From Yersinia massiliensis CCUG 53443 (lineage in GTDB: Bacteria > Pseudomonadota > Gammaproteobacteria > Enterobacterales > Enterobacteriaceae): a DNA stretch of 64,000 nt. The translations under genes were made by a program, and so were the position numbers. The stretch is from contig NZ_HE997643.1 in the NCBI RefSeq assembly GCF_000312485.1, forward strand, positions 111,370 to 175,369, read 5' to 3'. Under the pieces are notes generated by a model. The model was given only the letters and a program-made list of their open reading frames with translations. It was not told where the DNA came from and ran no database searches. Below, piece after piece: positions 10,214 through 18,969 of the stretch. Position 1 is the first letter of the stretch, and the number at the start of each line of letters is the position of its first letter.

Positions 10214-11395
10214 ATGAATAAATCGCAACCAAATTATGATGTTGTGGTCGTGGGCGGTGGCATGGTAGGGGCTGCTGCTGCACTTGGATTAGCGCAAACG
10301 GGCTGGTCAGTCGCGTTGTTGGAACATGAAGCGCCCATACCATTTGACGCTAATAGCGTACCGGATTTACGGGTTTCAGCTATTGGTTGCACCTCAGTCG
10401 CATTACTAAAGCAGCTTGGGGCTTGGTCGCGAGTTCAACAAATGCGTTATGCGCCTTATCGCCGGTTGGAGACATGGGAGCAACCCGGCTCACAAGTTGT
10501 CTTTGATGCCACTTCTCTTTCTTTGCCTGAACTCGGTTTTATGGTTGAAAACCGAGTTTTGCAGTTAGCACTGTGGCAACAGATGACGGAATGCTCAAAT
10601 TTGGCGCTGCTGTGCCCGTCAAGACTGCAATCGATGGCCAGAGTAGATGAGCACTGGGAAATCACCTTAGATGCTCAGCAAGAGATACAGGGCCGTTTAG
10701 TGATAGGTGCCGATGGTGCGAACTCTCTGGTGCGACGTTTAGCCGGTATTGGCACCAATGGTTGGCAGTATCGCCAATCTTGCATGTTAATCACGGTAGA
10801 AACGGATACAGCTCAGCAAGACACCACTTGGCAGCAGTTCTTTCCCTCCGGCCCCCGTGCTTTTCTACCGCTGTTTGACCATTGGGCATCGTTGGTGTGG
10901 TATGACAGCCCACAGCGCATTCGCCAGCTTCAAGCGATGCCAATGTCACAATTGAATCAGGAAATAGCGGCCGCCTTCCCATCTCGATTAGGAGCTGTTA
11001 AGGCGATTGCAGCAGGGTCTTTCCCGTTGGTTCGTCGCCATGCGCAGCAATATGTTCAGCCGGGATTAGTCTTGTTGGGCGATGCAGCTCATACCATCAA
11101 CCCATTGGCTGGGCAGGGGGTTAATCTGGGATATCGAGATGTCGATGCATTACTGAATGTGCTGAATGAGGCACGTGAGCAGGCTGAACTTTGGCACAGC
11201 GAGCAGGTGCTACTCCGTTACCAGCGTCGCCGTCGTACTGATAATCTGATAATGCAGAGCGGTATGGATGTATTTTATACCGCCTTCAGTAATGATTTGC
11301 CGCCCGTGAAGTTTGTGCGAAATTTAGCCCTGATGGCCGCGCAAAGGGCGGGTAAGCTTAAAGAGCATGCTTTGAGGTATGCGTTGGGGTTGTAG
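10214..11395 (+). CDS. ubiF: 3-demethoxyubiquinol 3-hydroxylase UbiF
   Basis: A 393-residue FAD-dependent aromatic hydroxylase catalysing the last ring hydroxylation of aerobic ubiquinone synthesis. The dinucleotide-binding GGGMVG is at residues 14-19, the central IGADGANSLVRR motif follows, and GDAAHTINPLAGQGVNLGYRD gives the second FAD contact typical of UbiH/UbiF/VisC proteins. It is encoded opposite miaB and upstream of the convergent tRNA cluster, the E. coli arrangement. A run of eight G residues lies just past the stop codon. Confidence 0.93.
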   Translation: MNKSQPNYDVVVVGGGMVGAAAALGLAQTGWSVALLEHEAPIPFDANSVPDLRVSAIGCTSVALLKQLGAWSRVQQMRYAPYRRLETWEQPGSQVVFDATSLSLPELGFMVENRVLQLALWQQMTECSNLALLCPSRLQSMARVDEHWEITLDAQQEIQGRLVIGADGANSLVRRLAGIGTNGWQYRQSCMLITVETDTAQQDTTWQQFFPSGPRAFLPLFDHWASLVWYDSPQRIRQLQAMPMSQLNQEIAAAFPSRLGAVKAIAAGSFPLVRRHAQQYVQPGLVLLGDAAHTINPLAGQGVNLGYRDVDALLNVLNEAREQAELWHSEQVLLRYQRRRRTDNLIMQSGMDVFYTAFSNDLPPVKFVRNLALMAAQRAGKLKEHALRYALGL

Positions 11396-11477
11396 GTGGG
11401 GGGGGCGGATCTCGACAGTCCTTTTCGCCGCATCCATGCGGCCTGCAATCTTTGTCGGCAATTTTTCTGATTGCGCT

Positions 11478-11513
11478 CAAGGTCAAGACCCAAGACGCTT
11501 GGTTTTGACCTTG
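11478..11513. repeat. long imperfect inverted repeat between ubiF and the tRNA cluster
   Basis: CAAGGTCAAGACCCAAG and CTTGGTTTTGACCTTG form arms of about 16 bases around ACG, with one mismatch and one bulge. There is no U tract on either strand. It lies between convergent transcripts and could be an RNA-stabilising or bidirectional stop structure. Confidence 0.6.
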
Positions 11514-11552
11514 ATGTTTAAAAGCATATCAAAAGCATAAATCCCAAAATGC

Positions 11553-11577
11553 AAAAAGCCCGCCGAAGCGAGCTTTT
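11553..11577 (-). terminator. terminator of the tRNA operon
   Basis: On the minus strand AAAAGCTCGC-TTCG-GCGGGCTTTTT forms a stable UUCG-type hairpin with a T run, eight bases after the last tRNA gene. Confidence 0.85.
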
Positions 11578-11584
11578 CTAAATT

Positions 11585-11659
11585 TGGCTGGGGTACGAGG
11601 ATTCGAACCTCGGAATGCTGGAATCAGAATCCAGTGCCTTACCGCTTGGCGATACCCCA
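11585..11659 (-). tRNA. glnV: tRNA-Gln(CUG)
   Basis: A 75-nt gene including an encoded CCA. Acceptor TGGGGTA pairs with TACCCCA, the T loop is GTTCGAATC, and the anticodon loop TTCTGAT gives CUG. It is the last gene of the minus-strand cluster. Confidence 0.96.
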
Positions 11660-11663
11660 AAAA

Positions 11664-11740
11664 TGGTGGCTACGACGGGAATCGAACCTGTGACCCCAGC
11701 ATTATGAGTGCTGTGCTCTAACCAGCTGAGCTACGTAGCC
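11664..11740 (-). tRNA. metU: tRNA-Met(CAU), elongator
   Basis: A 77-nt gene with encoded CCA. The acceptor begins GGCTACG and pairs with CGTAGCC. The anticodon loop CTCATAA gives CAU. The paired first base pair marks an elongator rather than an initiator tRNA. The sequence is identical to the copy at 12122-12198. Confidence 0.96.
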
Positions 11741-11772
11741 ATCCTAAAGTCTTTTTTTGAGAAGAGATTGTA

Positions 11773-11847
11773 TGGCTGGGATACCAGGATTCGAACCTGG
11801 GAATGCCAGGATCAAAACCTGGTGCCTTACCGCTTGGCGATATCCCA
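11773..11847 (-). tRNA. glnW: tRNA-Gln(UUG)
   Basis: A 75-nt gene with encoded CCA. The acceptor begins TGGGATA and the anticodon loop TTTTGAT gives UUG. It is the same sequence as the gene at 11926-12000, so the two are a tandem duplication. Confidence 0.95.
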
Positions 11848-11925
11848 ACTGAAATACAATTCTTTTTTACATCGCAACTTTGCTGTCTTACAACGCTTTA
11901 GTCTTACAACTCACCATCAAAAAGA

Positions 11926-12000
11926 TGGCTGGGATACCAGGATTCGAACCTGGGAATGCCAGGATCAAAACCTGGTGCCTTACCGCTTGGCGATATCCCA
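11926..12000 (-). tRNA. glnU: tRNA-Gln(UUG)
   Basis: A 75-nt gene with encoded CCA, anticodon UUG, the second copy of the pair. The spacer to the next Gln gene is about 78 bases and shows no other feature. Confidence 0.95.
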
Positions 12001-12029
12001 TCCGCTGTAAACAAACCGATGACAAATAA

Positions 12030-12114
12030 TGGTGCGGGAGGCGAGACTTGAACTCGCACACCTTGCGGCGCTAGAACCTAAATCTAGTGCGTCTACCAAT
12101 TTCGCCACTCCCGC
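12030..12114 (-). tRNA. leuW: tRNA-Leu(UAG)
   Basis: An 85-nt class II tRNA with a long variable arm and encoded CCA. The acceptor GCGGGAG pairs with CTCCCGC. The anticodon loop ATTTAGG gives UAG. Confidence 0.95.
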
Positions 12115-12121
12115 AAAAAGA

Positions 12122-12198
12122 TGGTGGCTACGACGGGAATCGAACCTGTGACCCCAGCATTATGAGTGCTGTGCTCTAACCAGCTGAGCTACGTAGCC
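12122..12198 (-). tRNA. metT: tRNA-Met(CAU), elongator
   Basis: A 77-nt gene with encoded CCA, anticodon CAU, and first gene of the operon, seven bases before leuW. It is identical to the second Met gene in the cluster. Confidence 0.96.
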
Positions 12199-12238
12199 AT
12201 CTTTATTTCGCATTACCTTCATCGGCGTTGCGGGGCGC

Positions 12239-12267
12239 ATTATGCGTATATGGCCGAATTGCGTCAA
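12239..12267 (-). promoter_or_regulatory. sigma-70 promoter of the tRNA operon with GC-rich discriminator
   Basis: On the minus strand, TTGACG (12267-12262), a 17-base spacer and CATAAT (12244-12239) are followed by GCGCCCCGC. A GC-rich discriminator after the -10 is the hallmark of stringently controlled stable-RNA promoters. It lies about 40 bases upstream of the first tRNA. Confidence 0.8.
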
Positions 12268-12427
12268 CTAATTTTTTCCCGAAAAAGCGCTGAAAGGGTT
12301 CGTTTGTTTGGCTTGTGAACAGTCTGGCGATTAAATGAACGAAAATGGGAATTAATTATTGAATTTGCCAGCAAAAGGAATCTTTGACGAGATTCACAGT
12401 GCGTGACTCGAGGCCGCCTATGACACA

Positions 12428-12459
12428 TAAAAAACAAGGCCACCTGAGGTGACCTTGTT
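12428..12459 (-). terminator. terminator of asnB
   Basis: On the minus strand AACAAGGTCACC-TCA-GGTGGCCTTGTT is followed by a T run, a strong intrinsic terminator about 50 bases after the asnB stop. Confidence 0.88.
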
Positions 12460-12506
12460 AGTAGAGAATGAAAACGGGTAGGGTGATTATCCGTCATCGG
12501 GCTCAG

Positions 12507-14171
12507 TTATTTATAGGCGTCCTGATGGACACCGACAGCACGGCCAGATGGATCATCCATTTTTTTGAATGATTCATCCCACTCAATAGCTTTGGCTGAT
12601 GAGCATGCGACGGATGGCCCGCCAGGGACACACTCTGCGGCACTTGGCAGCGGGAACAGTTCTTCGAAGATTTCACGATACAAATAGCCTTCTTTTGAGG
12701 ATGGCGTGTTGTACGGGAAACGGAAATGGGCTGTTTCCATCTGTTGGTCAGTGACCTGCTCAGCAGCTTTCTCTTTTAATGTATCAATCCAGCTATAACC
12801 CACACCATCGGAGAATTGCTCTTTCTGACGCCATGCAACACTGTGTGGCAAGTAAGATTCGAAACATTCACGCAGGACGTGTTTTTCCATTTTGCCGTTG
12901 CCGCACATTTTATCTTGCGGATTGATACGCATCGCGACATCAAGGAAGTTCTTATCTAAGAATGGCACACGGGCTTCAACACCCCATGCTGACATGGCTT
13001 TGTTGGCACGGGCGCAGTCAAACATATGCAGAGCCAACAGTTTACGGACTGTTTCTTCATGCAATTCTTTGGTGTTTGGCGCTTTGTGGAAATAAAGGTA
13101 ACCGCCGAAAACTTCATCAGAACCTTCGCCAGACAGCACCATTTTGATGCCCATCGCCTTAATTTTACGTGACATCAAGTACATCGGCGTTGAGGCACGG
13201 ATAGTGGTCACGTCATAGGTTTCAATGTGATAAATCACATCGCGGATGGCATCCAGACCTTCTTGCACGGTGAAATGAATTTCATGGTGCACGGTACCTA
13301 AGTGGTTAGCCACTTCTTGCGCCGCACGTAAGTCAGGTGAACCGATCAAACCAACAGCGAAGGAGTGCAGTTGTGGCCACCAAGCTTCGCTACGTTCGTC
13401 GTCTTCAACTCGGCGCGCCGCGAATTTTTTGGTGATGGCAGAAATAACCGAAGAGTCCAGACCGCCAGACAACAACACGCCATAAGGCACATCCGACATC
13501 AGATGGCTTTTCACGGCATCTTCTAATGCATTAGCTAATTCGACTTTATCGGTGACATTGTTTTTGACGTTATCGTAATCAAACCAGTCACGATGGTAAT
13601 ACTCGCGAATCTCGCCGTCTTGGCTCCACAGGTAGCTACCTGCTGGGAACTCTTTGATGGTACGGCAAACAGGCACCAGTGCTTTCATTTCTGAGGCGAT
13701 ATACATGTTGCCATGTTCGTCGTGGCCCATATACAGCGGAATAATACCCAGATGGTCACGACCAATCAGGTAAGCATCTTTCTCTGTATCGTATAAGACG
13801 AAAGCAAACATGCCCTGTAGGTCATCAAGGAACTCAGGCCCTTTCTCTTGGTACAGCGCCAAAATCACTTCGCAGTCTGAACCCGTTTGGAATGCGTAGC
13901 GGTCACCGTACTGCTGACGTAATGCCTGATGATTATAGATTTCACCGTTAACCGCCAGAATATGAGTGCGCGCCTCATTAAGCAGGGGTTGAGCCCCGGT
14001 ATTGACGTCGACAATAGATAGACGTTCATGGGCGAGAATTGCTTTATCATTTGCCCATACACCAGACCAATCCGGCCCGCGGTGGCGCATTAAACGTGAC
14101 ATTTCCAGCGCTTTTTTGCGCAATTCAATGGGGTCGGTTTTAAGGTCGAGGACCCCGAAAATAGAACACAT
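12507..14171 (-). CDS. asnB: asparagine synthase B (glutamine-hydrolysing)
   Basis: AsnB makes asparagine from aspartate, ATP and glutamine in the cytosol. It has 554 residues, the E. coli length. After Met removal Cys2 (MCSIFGV) is the glutaminase nucleophile of the N-terminal Ntn domain. The ATP-pyrophosphatase motif LSGGLDSS is near residue 230 and the ATP-site segment SGEGSDEVFGGY near 345. It is transcribed towards the tRNA operon, with its own terminator and an upstream gene-free region. Confidence 0.96.
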   Translation of the reverse strand: MCSIFGVLDLKTDPIELRKKALEMSRLMRHRGPDWSGVWANDKAILAHERLSIVDVNTGAQPLLNEARTHILAVNGEIYNHQALRQQYGDRYAFQTGSDCEVILALYQEKGPEFLDDLQGMFAFVLYDTEKDAYLIGRDHLGIIPLYMGHDEHGNMYIASEMKALVPVCRTIKEFPAGSYLWSQDGEIREYYHRDWFDYDNVKNNVTDKVELANALEDAVKSHLMSDVPYGVLLSGGLDSSVISAITKKFAARRVEDDERSEAWWPQLHSFAVGLIGSPDLRAAQEVANHLGTVHHEIHFTVQEGLDAIRDVIYHIETYDVTTIRASTPMYLMSRKIKAMGIKMVLSGEGSDEVFGGYLYFHKAPNTKELHEETVRKLLALHMFDCARANKAMSAWGVEARVPFLDKNFLDVAMRINPQDKMCGNGKMEKHVLRECFESYLPHSVAWRQKEQFSDGVGYSWIDTLKEKAAEQVTDQQMETAHFRFPYNTPSSKEGYLYREIFEELFPLPSAAECVPGGPSVACSSAKAIEWDESFKKMDDPSGRAVGVHQDAYK

Positions 14172-14575
14172 AGTAATCTCCCTAACTTCTTTGCTTTGGC
14201 GGTGATGATGTTGAATTTGAGTCGTTCATCGCTGGTGCTTTTTTTCGCAAACTTGCTTGTGATTGATGCAAGTTATGCCCCATGACGATGCAGTCATCCG
14301 AATATTATTAAGCTGTATGCAATAAATAGATGCAAAAAACACGCCAATTTACTGGTGCCATGTTTTAGTAACGTCAACTGGCACAGCAACATACGTTTCC
14401 CCAAGGACTGGGCGTGCTGGGTCAGTCACCCGCAAGCAACTCTGAAACCTTAAGTACGAAGGGCCTAAAAAGAAAATGCGCTAAAACAGGGCGGAATGGC
14501 AAGAAACTTTGGTGCATTGCACTAAAAAAGGGACGGGAGCCAAAAGAGTGTGGCGGCCTTGACCGCCAACTGGGG
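14172..14575. other. gene-free region between nagD and asnB
   Basis: About 400 bases. It must hold the asnB promoter (reading left). An inverted repeat AACTTGC/GCAAGTT lies at 14250-14274 in the asnB leader. A stem-loop GGCGG-TCAAGG-CCGCC at 14552-14567 lies just after the nagD stop and may end the nagBACD transcript, though no T tract follows directly. Small open frames here have no support. Confidence 0.5.
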
Positions 14576-15328
14576 TTAGATGATATCGATTTCAGCAACA
14601 GAAGGGTAAACGTAACTCGGGCGGAAAGGCATGGTTTCGATATCTGGCAAGGTTGAAACACCTGATAGGACCAAAATGGTTTCAAGACCGGCTTGGAAAC
14701 CGGCCAAAATATCGGTGCGTAAATTATCACCCACAATCACGGTACTTTCTGAGTGCGCTTGCATTTTATTCAGTGCAGCGCGGATGATCCACGGGCTAGG
14801 TTTGCCAACATAAAATGGTTTGCGACCCGAGATTTTCTCAATGGGGGCGCAGAGCGCACCACAGGCTGGTGAAAAGCCGTGACCGTGACTATCTGGGTTG
14901 GTGGCGATAAAGCGCGCGCCATTGGCAACAAAATAGGCAGCTTTATGCATCATGTCCCAGTTGTAGGAACGTGTTTCCCCCACGATGACAAAATCAGGAT
15001 TGATATCAGTGATGGTGAAGCCTGCTTTATACAATTCGTGAACCAATGCACCTTCGCCAATCACATAGGCTTTTTTCCCATCCTGACGGCGCAGGAAATC
15101 TGCGGTCGCCATCGCGGAGGTATAAAACGCACTTTCTGGCACATCAAGCCCAGCTGTGATGAAACGGTTAGCTAAATCTTGTGCAGTTTGTGAGGGATAA
15201 TTGGTCAAAATAACCAATGGCATTCCGGCGTTTTGCACTCGGGCCAAAAAGTCATTGGCACCCTGTATCGCTTTATTGTCATGTAGCAACACACCATCGA
15301 TATCACAGATAACGCTTTTAATTGTCAT
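14576..15328 (-). CDS. nagD: HAD-family nucleotide monophosphatase NagD
   Basis: A 250-residue cytosolic HAD phosphatase that dephosphorylates nucleoside monophosphates. The start MTIKSVICDIDGVLLHDN at 15328 gives the E. coli length; an upstream start would add 12 unsupported residues. HAD motif I is CDIDGVL (nucleophile Asp and acid Asp), motif II VILTNYPS, and motif IV GDNLRTDI near residue 200. It is the last gene of nagBACD. Confidence 0.94.
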   Translation of the reverse strand: MTIKSVICDIDGVLLHDNKAIQGANDFLARVQNAGMPLVILTNYPSQTAQDLANRFITAGLDVPESAFYTSAMATADFLRRQDGKKAYVIGEGALVHELYKAGFTITDINPDFVIVGETRSYNWDMMHKAAYFVANGARFIATNPDSHGHGFSPACGALCAPIEKISGRKPFYVGKPSPWIIRAALNKMQAHSESTVIVGDNLRTDILAGFQAGLETILVLSGVSTLPDIETMPFRPSYVYPSVAEIDII

Positions 15329-15413
15329 TGTTTCAATTACTCTTTTCGCGCGGTAATGAGTCACTATAACATGGTCAATGATGAGAAAGACCCTGCAACG
15401 CCCCTATCTCAGG

Positions 15414-16634
15414 TTAGTTTTCCAATAAACGCTGCAACAAGACTCCATTCAACATGGCACGTTTAGCCAAGGCAAAAGCCCCGATCGCGGATTGATGATC
15501 TAGCTGTGAAGTGACGATAGGCAAATTCTGGCGGAAGTTTTTTAAGACTTGCGTATTAATACAGCCTTGGATTGCAGGAAGCAGGATTTTGTCGGCTTCG
15601 ATGATCTCACCGGCGATCACCACTTTTTGCGGATTGAATAAGTTAATCGCGATAGAAATTGCCTTGCCCAAATAGCGGCCCACATGCTCAATCACTTCAC
15701 TTGCCAACAAATCACCTCGATTAGCGGCTTTGCAGATGGCACCGATATGGCAATCATCCAGTGTTAGCTTGCTAGGGTAGCCTTGTTCGAGCAGATGTCG
15801 CACACGATTTTCAATCGCGGCATTGGACGCAACGGTTTCTAGGCAACCAAAGTTACCGCAATAACAACGTTCACCTAAAGGGTCGATTTGGATGTGGCCG
15901 ATTTCACCCACATTGCCATTGCTGCCTAAAAAGATCTGGCTATTAACGATAATACCGGCACCGGTTCCTCGGTGCAGGCGAACCAATATGGAGTCTTCGC
16001 AATCACGGGTTGCACCGAAATAGTGCTCAGCCAGCGCCAAGCTACGAATATCGTGGCCCACAAAACTGGTGACGTTAAACCGATTTTGCAGATTTTCGAC
16101 TAATGGCCAGTTGTTGACACTGATGTGCGGCATGTAGCGCACGATACCTTTACTCGGCTCAACCAGCCCTGGGAGAATAACGGCAATGGCAATCAATTCC
16201 CGTAATTTGCGCTGATAGGCGTCGATAAACTGGCTGATGATGTTAAACAGCGCGTGTTCCAACGTTTCTTGCGTACGTTCGGGCAACGAATAATGTTCTT
16301 CACCCAGTGACTTGCCGCTCATGTCAAACAGGGTAATGGTGGCGTCATGGCGGCCTAAGCGGACGGCAATCGTGTGGAACTGGCGATTTTCTGTGACGAT
16401 GGAAATGGCGCGGCGACCACCGGTGGAGGCTTGCTGATCGACTTCTTTAATCAGCCCGCGCTCCAACAGTTGGCGGGTAATTTTGGTGACGCTGGCGGGC
16501 GCTAGCTGGCTGAGATCGGCAATTTGAATGCGCGAAATCGGGCCTTGTTGGTCAATGAGCCGGTAAACGACGGCACCATTGAGTTGTTTCACAAGATCCA
16601 CATTACCAATTTGTGACTGTCCGCCAGTGCTCAT
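15414..16634 (-). CDS. nagC: N-acetylglucosamine-responsive transcriptional repressor NagC
   Basis: NagC is a ROK-family DNA-binding repressor relieved by GlcNAc-6-phosphate. The ATG at 16634 (MSTGGQSQIGNVD) gives 406 residues as in E. coli; a TTG one codon upstream is less likely. An N-terminal winged helix (PISRIQIADLSQLAPASVTK) is followed by the ROK sugar-kinase-like domain with the zinc motif CYCGNFGCLE. It is encoded 14 bases after nagA inside the operon it controls, and candidate NagC operators are present at nagB/nagE and chiP in this window. Confidence 0.95.
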   Translation of the reverse strand: MSTGGQSQIGNVDLVKQLNGAVVYRLIDQQGPISRIQIADLSQLAPASVTKITRQLLERGLIKEVDQQASTGGRRAISIVTENRQFHTIAVRLGRHDATITLFDMSGKSLGEEHYSLPERTQETLEHALFNIISQFIDAYQRKLRELIAIAVILPGLVEPSKGIVRYMPHISVNNWPLVENLQNRFNVTSFVGHDIRSLALAEHYFGATRDCEDSILVRLHRGTGAGIIVNSQIFLGSNGNVGEIGHIQIDPLGERCYCGNFGCLETVASNAAIENRVRHLLEQGYPSKLTLDDCHIGAICKAANRGDLLASEVIEHVGRYLGKAISIAINLFNPQKVVIAGEIIEADKILLPAIQGCINTQVLKNFRQNLPIVTSQLDHQSAIGAFALAKRAMLNGVLLQRLLEN

Positions 16635-16650
16635 CAATACAATTACTCGC

Positions 16651-17796
16651 TTATTTTAAAACCTCGTTACCATTAACGATGGTTTTAGTGATTTTATAAT
16701 CGCGGGTAAAGGCAGTCAGGTTGGCTACTTTGCCGACTTCAATGCTCCCTAACTGCTTCTCCACGCCAATGGCGCGGGCCGCATAAAGTGTCGCCATACG
16801 CAGTGCTTCATCGAGCGCGATGCCAACATGTTCCACACTGTTTTGAACGGCTTCGATCATCGTCAGTGCTGAACCGCTTAATGTGCCGTTTTCATCCACA
16901 CATAAACCATTACGATAGTATATTGTTTTACCGGCAAAAATAAATTGATCAATTTCAGCGCCTGCGGGTGCAGTCGCGTCGGTGACCAGTACCAGTTTGT
17001 CGCCTTTCAGGTGTTTTGCTGTCCGGATATTAGCCCAATCAACATGCAAACCATCCGCAATCACGCCGGTATAGAGCTCTGGCGTATCAAAAATTGCCCC
17101 GATTAAGCCAGGTTCACGGCCTGAGATATAAGGCATTGCGTTATAAAGGTGCGTCGCAAAGCCAATACCAGCAGCAAACCCCTTTCGGGCTTCTTTATAG
17201 GTTGCGTTCGAGTGACCGGCAGACACTAAAATGCCTGCTTCTGCCAGTTGCTGAATATATTTTGCATCGACCATTTCTGGTGCCAGAGTGAGCTTGGTGA
17301 TCACATCGGCATTTGCGCACAGATAATCAATCATTTCGGCGGTTGGCTTACGAATAAACGCCGGATTATGGGTGCCTTTCTTCAATGGGTTCAGGTACGG
17401 CCCTTCCAGATGAAGACCCAGTGCCTGATGCGGGTTTTTTTGCAGATATGAACGCATGACATCAACGGCATGCTTCATAAATTCATCACTGCTGGTGATC
17501 AGTGTTGGCAGGAAGCTGGTACAACCTGATTTTTCATTTGCGCGTTGCATAATGACCAACGTCTCTTCTGAGATAGCCTCAAGAGAGTCATTGAATTGCA
17601 CGCCGCCGCAACCATTTAACTGAACATCAATAAAACCGGGGGCCAGAATGGCACCACCCAAATCACGTATCTCAATACCAGCCGGAAGTTCATCGACAGG
17701 ACAGATACGTTCGATCAATCCATCAGCCACGACAACAGCATGATTATCCAGTACTTCATGGCTGGTATAAATACGGCCGTGAGTTAAAGCGTACAT
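16651..17796 (-). CDS. nagA: N-acetylglucosamine-6-phosphate deacetylase NagA
   Basis: NagA removes acetate from GlcNAc-6-phosphate to give glucosamine-6-phosphate for NagB. It has 381 residues and an amidohydrolase fold. Visible metal and substrate residues are in [32 protein letters not shown] and the catalytic Asp in [10 protein letters not shown]. The gap from nagB is 19 bases and the gap to nagC 16, a compact operon. Confidence 0.95.
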   Translation of the reverse strand: MYALTHGRIYTSHEVLDNHAVVVADGLIERICPVDELPAGIEIRDLGGAILAPGFIDVQLNGCGGVQFNDSLEAISEETLVIMQRANEKSGCTSFLPTLITSSDEFMKHAVDVMRSYLQKNPHQALGLHLEGPYLNPLKKGTHNPAFIRKPTAEMIDYLCANADVITKLTLAPEMVDAKYIQQLAEAGILVSAGHSNATYKEARKGFAAGIGFATHLYNAMPYISGREPGLIGAIFDTPELYTGVIADGLHVDWANIRTAKHLKGDKLVLVTDATAPAGAEIDQFIFAGKTIYYRNGLCVDENGTLSGSALTMIEAVQNSVEHVGIALDEALRMATLYAARAIGVEKQLGSIEVGKVANLTAFTRDYKITKTIVNGNEVLK

Positions 17797-17815
17797 CTTA
17801 GCCCCCTTATAACAA

Positions 17816-18616
17816 TTAAAGATTCTTGACGTTTTCAGCTTCTAATTCGCGGAAATATTTTACCGTTTTCACTTTCAATTCCATTGTGGAAGGCTCGTCG
17901 CACACCATGATGGCCTTGGCATGCAATTGCAGGCAACTGATGGTCCACATGTGGTTAATGCTACCTTCAACAGCGGCTTGTAAGGCTTGAGCTTTACCGT
18001 GGCCGGTCACCAGAATCATGACTTCTTCCGCATCCAGCAATGTCCCAACACCAACGGTCAGTGCATATTTCGGCACGAGGTTTGCATCACCACCAAAGAA
18101 ACGTGAGTTAGCGATACGGGTTTCTTGAGTCAGGGTTTTGATACGAGTACGTGACGCCAAAGAAGAAGCGGGTTCGTTAAAGGCGATATGGCCATCGACA
18201 CCAACGCCACCCATGAACAGATTGATTTTACCGTAAGACTTAATTTTCTCTTCGTAACGACGGCATTCTTCATCGATATCCGGTGCGTTACCATTGAGCA
18301 GGTTAATATTTTCAGCAGGGATATCAACATGATCGAAGAAGTTGGTGTGCATGAAAGTGTAGTAGCTTTCAGGGTGTTCTTGCGGCAACCCAACATACTC
18401 ATCCATGTTAAATGTGACAACGTTTTTGAAGCTAACATCACCGGCTTTATGCATAGCAACCAAGTGTTTATAAGCTTCCATCGGTGTTCCACCGGTCGGC
18501 AGGCCCAGAACAAATGGACGCTCCGCAGTCGGTTTGAACGCATTAATGCGATTAACGATATGGCGTGCTGCCCATTTACCCACTTCTGTGGTGTTTTTCA
18601 GTGGAATAAGTCTCAT
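17816..18616 (-). CDS. nagB: glucosamine-6-phosphate deaminase NagB
   Basis: NagB isomerises and deaminates glucosamine-6-phosphate to fructose-6-phosphate and ammonia. It has 266 residues, the usual length. Active-site segments [10 protein letters not shown] (Asp/Glu) and [17 protein letters not shown] (with the catalytic His) are intact. It is the first gene of nagBACD, transcribed divergently from nagE across a regulatory region with NagC-like and CRP-like sites. Confidence 0.96.
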   Translation of the reverse strand: MRLIPLKNTTEVGKWAARHIVNRINAFKPTAERPFVLGLPTGGTPMEAYKHLVAMHKAGDVSFKNVVTFNMDEYVGLPQEHPESYYTFMHTNFFDHVDIPAENINLLNGNAPDIDEECRRYEEKIKSYGKINLFMGGVGVDGHIAFNEPASSLASRTRIKTLTQETRIANSRFFGGDANLVPKYALTVGVGTLLDAEEVMILVTGHGKAQALQAAVEGSINHMWTISCLQLHAKAIMVCDEPSTMELKVKTVKYFRELEAENVKNL

Positions 18617-18721
18617 CTTGCACCTCTTAGGATTGAGAATAGTGGCTATACTCTACGCGGTTTGAATCATTCAGCTAAGCGTAACTCAGATTCTGACTCG
18701 TGCGTTGGTACAATGCATTGT

Positions 18722-18746
18722 TCATTTTTCGAATGATAAAATAAGT
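18722..18746. promoter_or_regulatory. NagC operator candidate, nagB-proximal
   Basis: CATTTTTCGAATGATAAAAT lies in an A/T-rich context resembling NagC sites, with TTTTTCG and ATAAAATAA half-sites. It is placed about 110 bases upstream of the nagB start. Confidence 0.5.
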
Positions 18747-18789
18747 TTTATGTGATGGCTAGTCCATTGGTGCTTTTTCGCTAGTTTTT

Positions 18790-18805
18790 GGTGACATTTA
18801 TCACA
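18790..18805. promoter_or_regulatory. CRP binding site between the NagC sites
   Basis: GGTGACATTTATCACA matches the CRP consensus TGTGA-N6-TCACA at nine of ten conserved positions and is flanked by T-rich and A-rich edges. Catabolite control of the nag genes is expected. Confidence 0.75.
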
Positions 18806-18816
18806 AAATAGGGGGT

Positions 18817-18842
18817 TTTAATTTGCGTTACGAAATAAATTT
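18817..18842. promoter_or_regulatory. NagC operator candidate, nagE-proximal
   Basis: TTTAATTTGCGTTACGAAAT followed by AAATT is an imperfect palindrome with the TTGCG...CGAAATAAA pattern typical of NagC operators. Its centre is about 96 bases from the other candidate, suited to looping by NagC. Confidence 0.6.
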
Positions 18843-18969
18843 TTTACACTCCAGCATGAGTCATTCGTGCCGTAAATAAATAAAAATGTGCAATGCGTAT
18901 TTCTAAAAGGTAGTGAGTAAAATAAATAAACTACTTAAAGGGTCCGGTCTCGGACGAATAGGGGGAAAA

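Larger units (their letters stand above)
18617..18969. promoter_or_regulatory. divergent nagB/nagE control region
   Basis: About 350 bases between the two divergent starts. It holds two NagC-like sites (18722-18746 and 18817-18842) with a CRP-like site between them. The arrangement mirrors the E. coli nagE-B loop region as I know it. Confidence 0.7.

Noticed and set aside
11708-12010. Plus-strand ORF with an internally repeated peptide (GWDTRIRTWECQDQ)
   Set aside because: It is the antisense of two identical tRNA-Gln genes, so the repeat comes from the tRNAs. It has no ribosome binding site.
11585-12198. Regularly spaced identical direct repeats resembling a CRISPR array
   Set aside because: The repeats are duplicated tRNA genes with correct cloverleaf features and unequal spacers.
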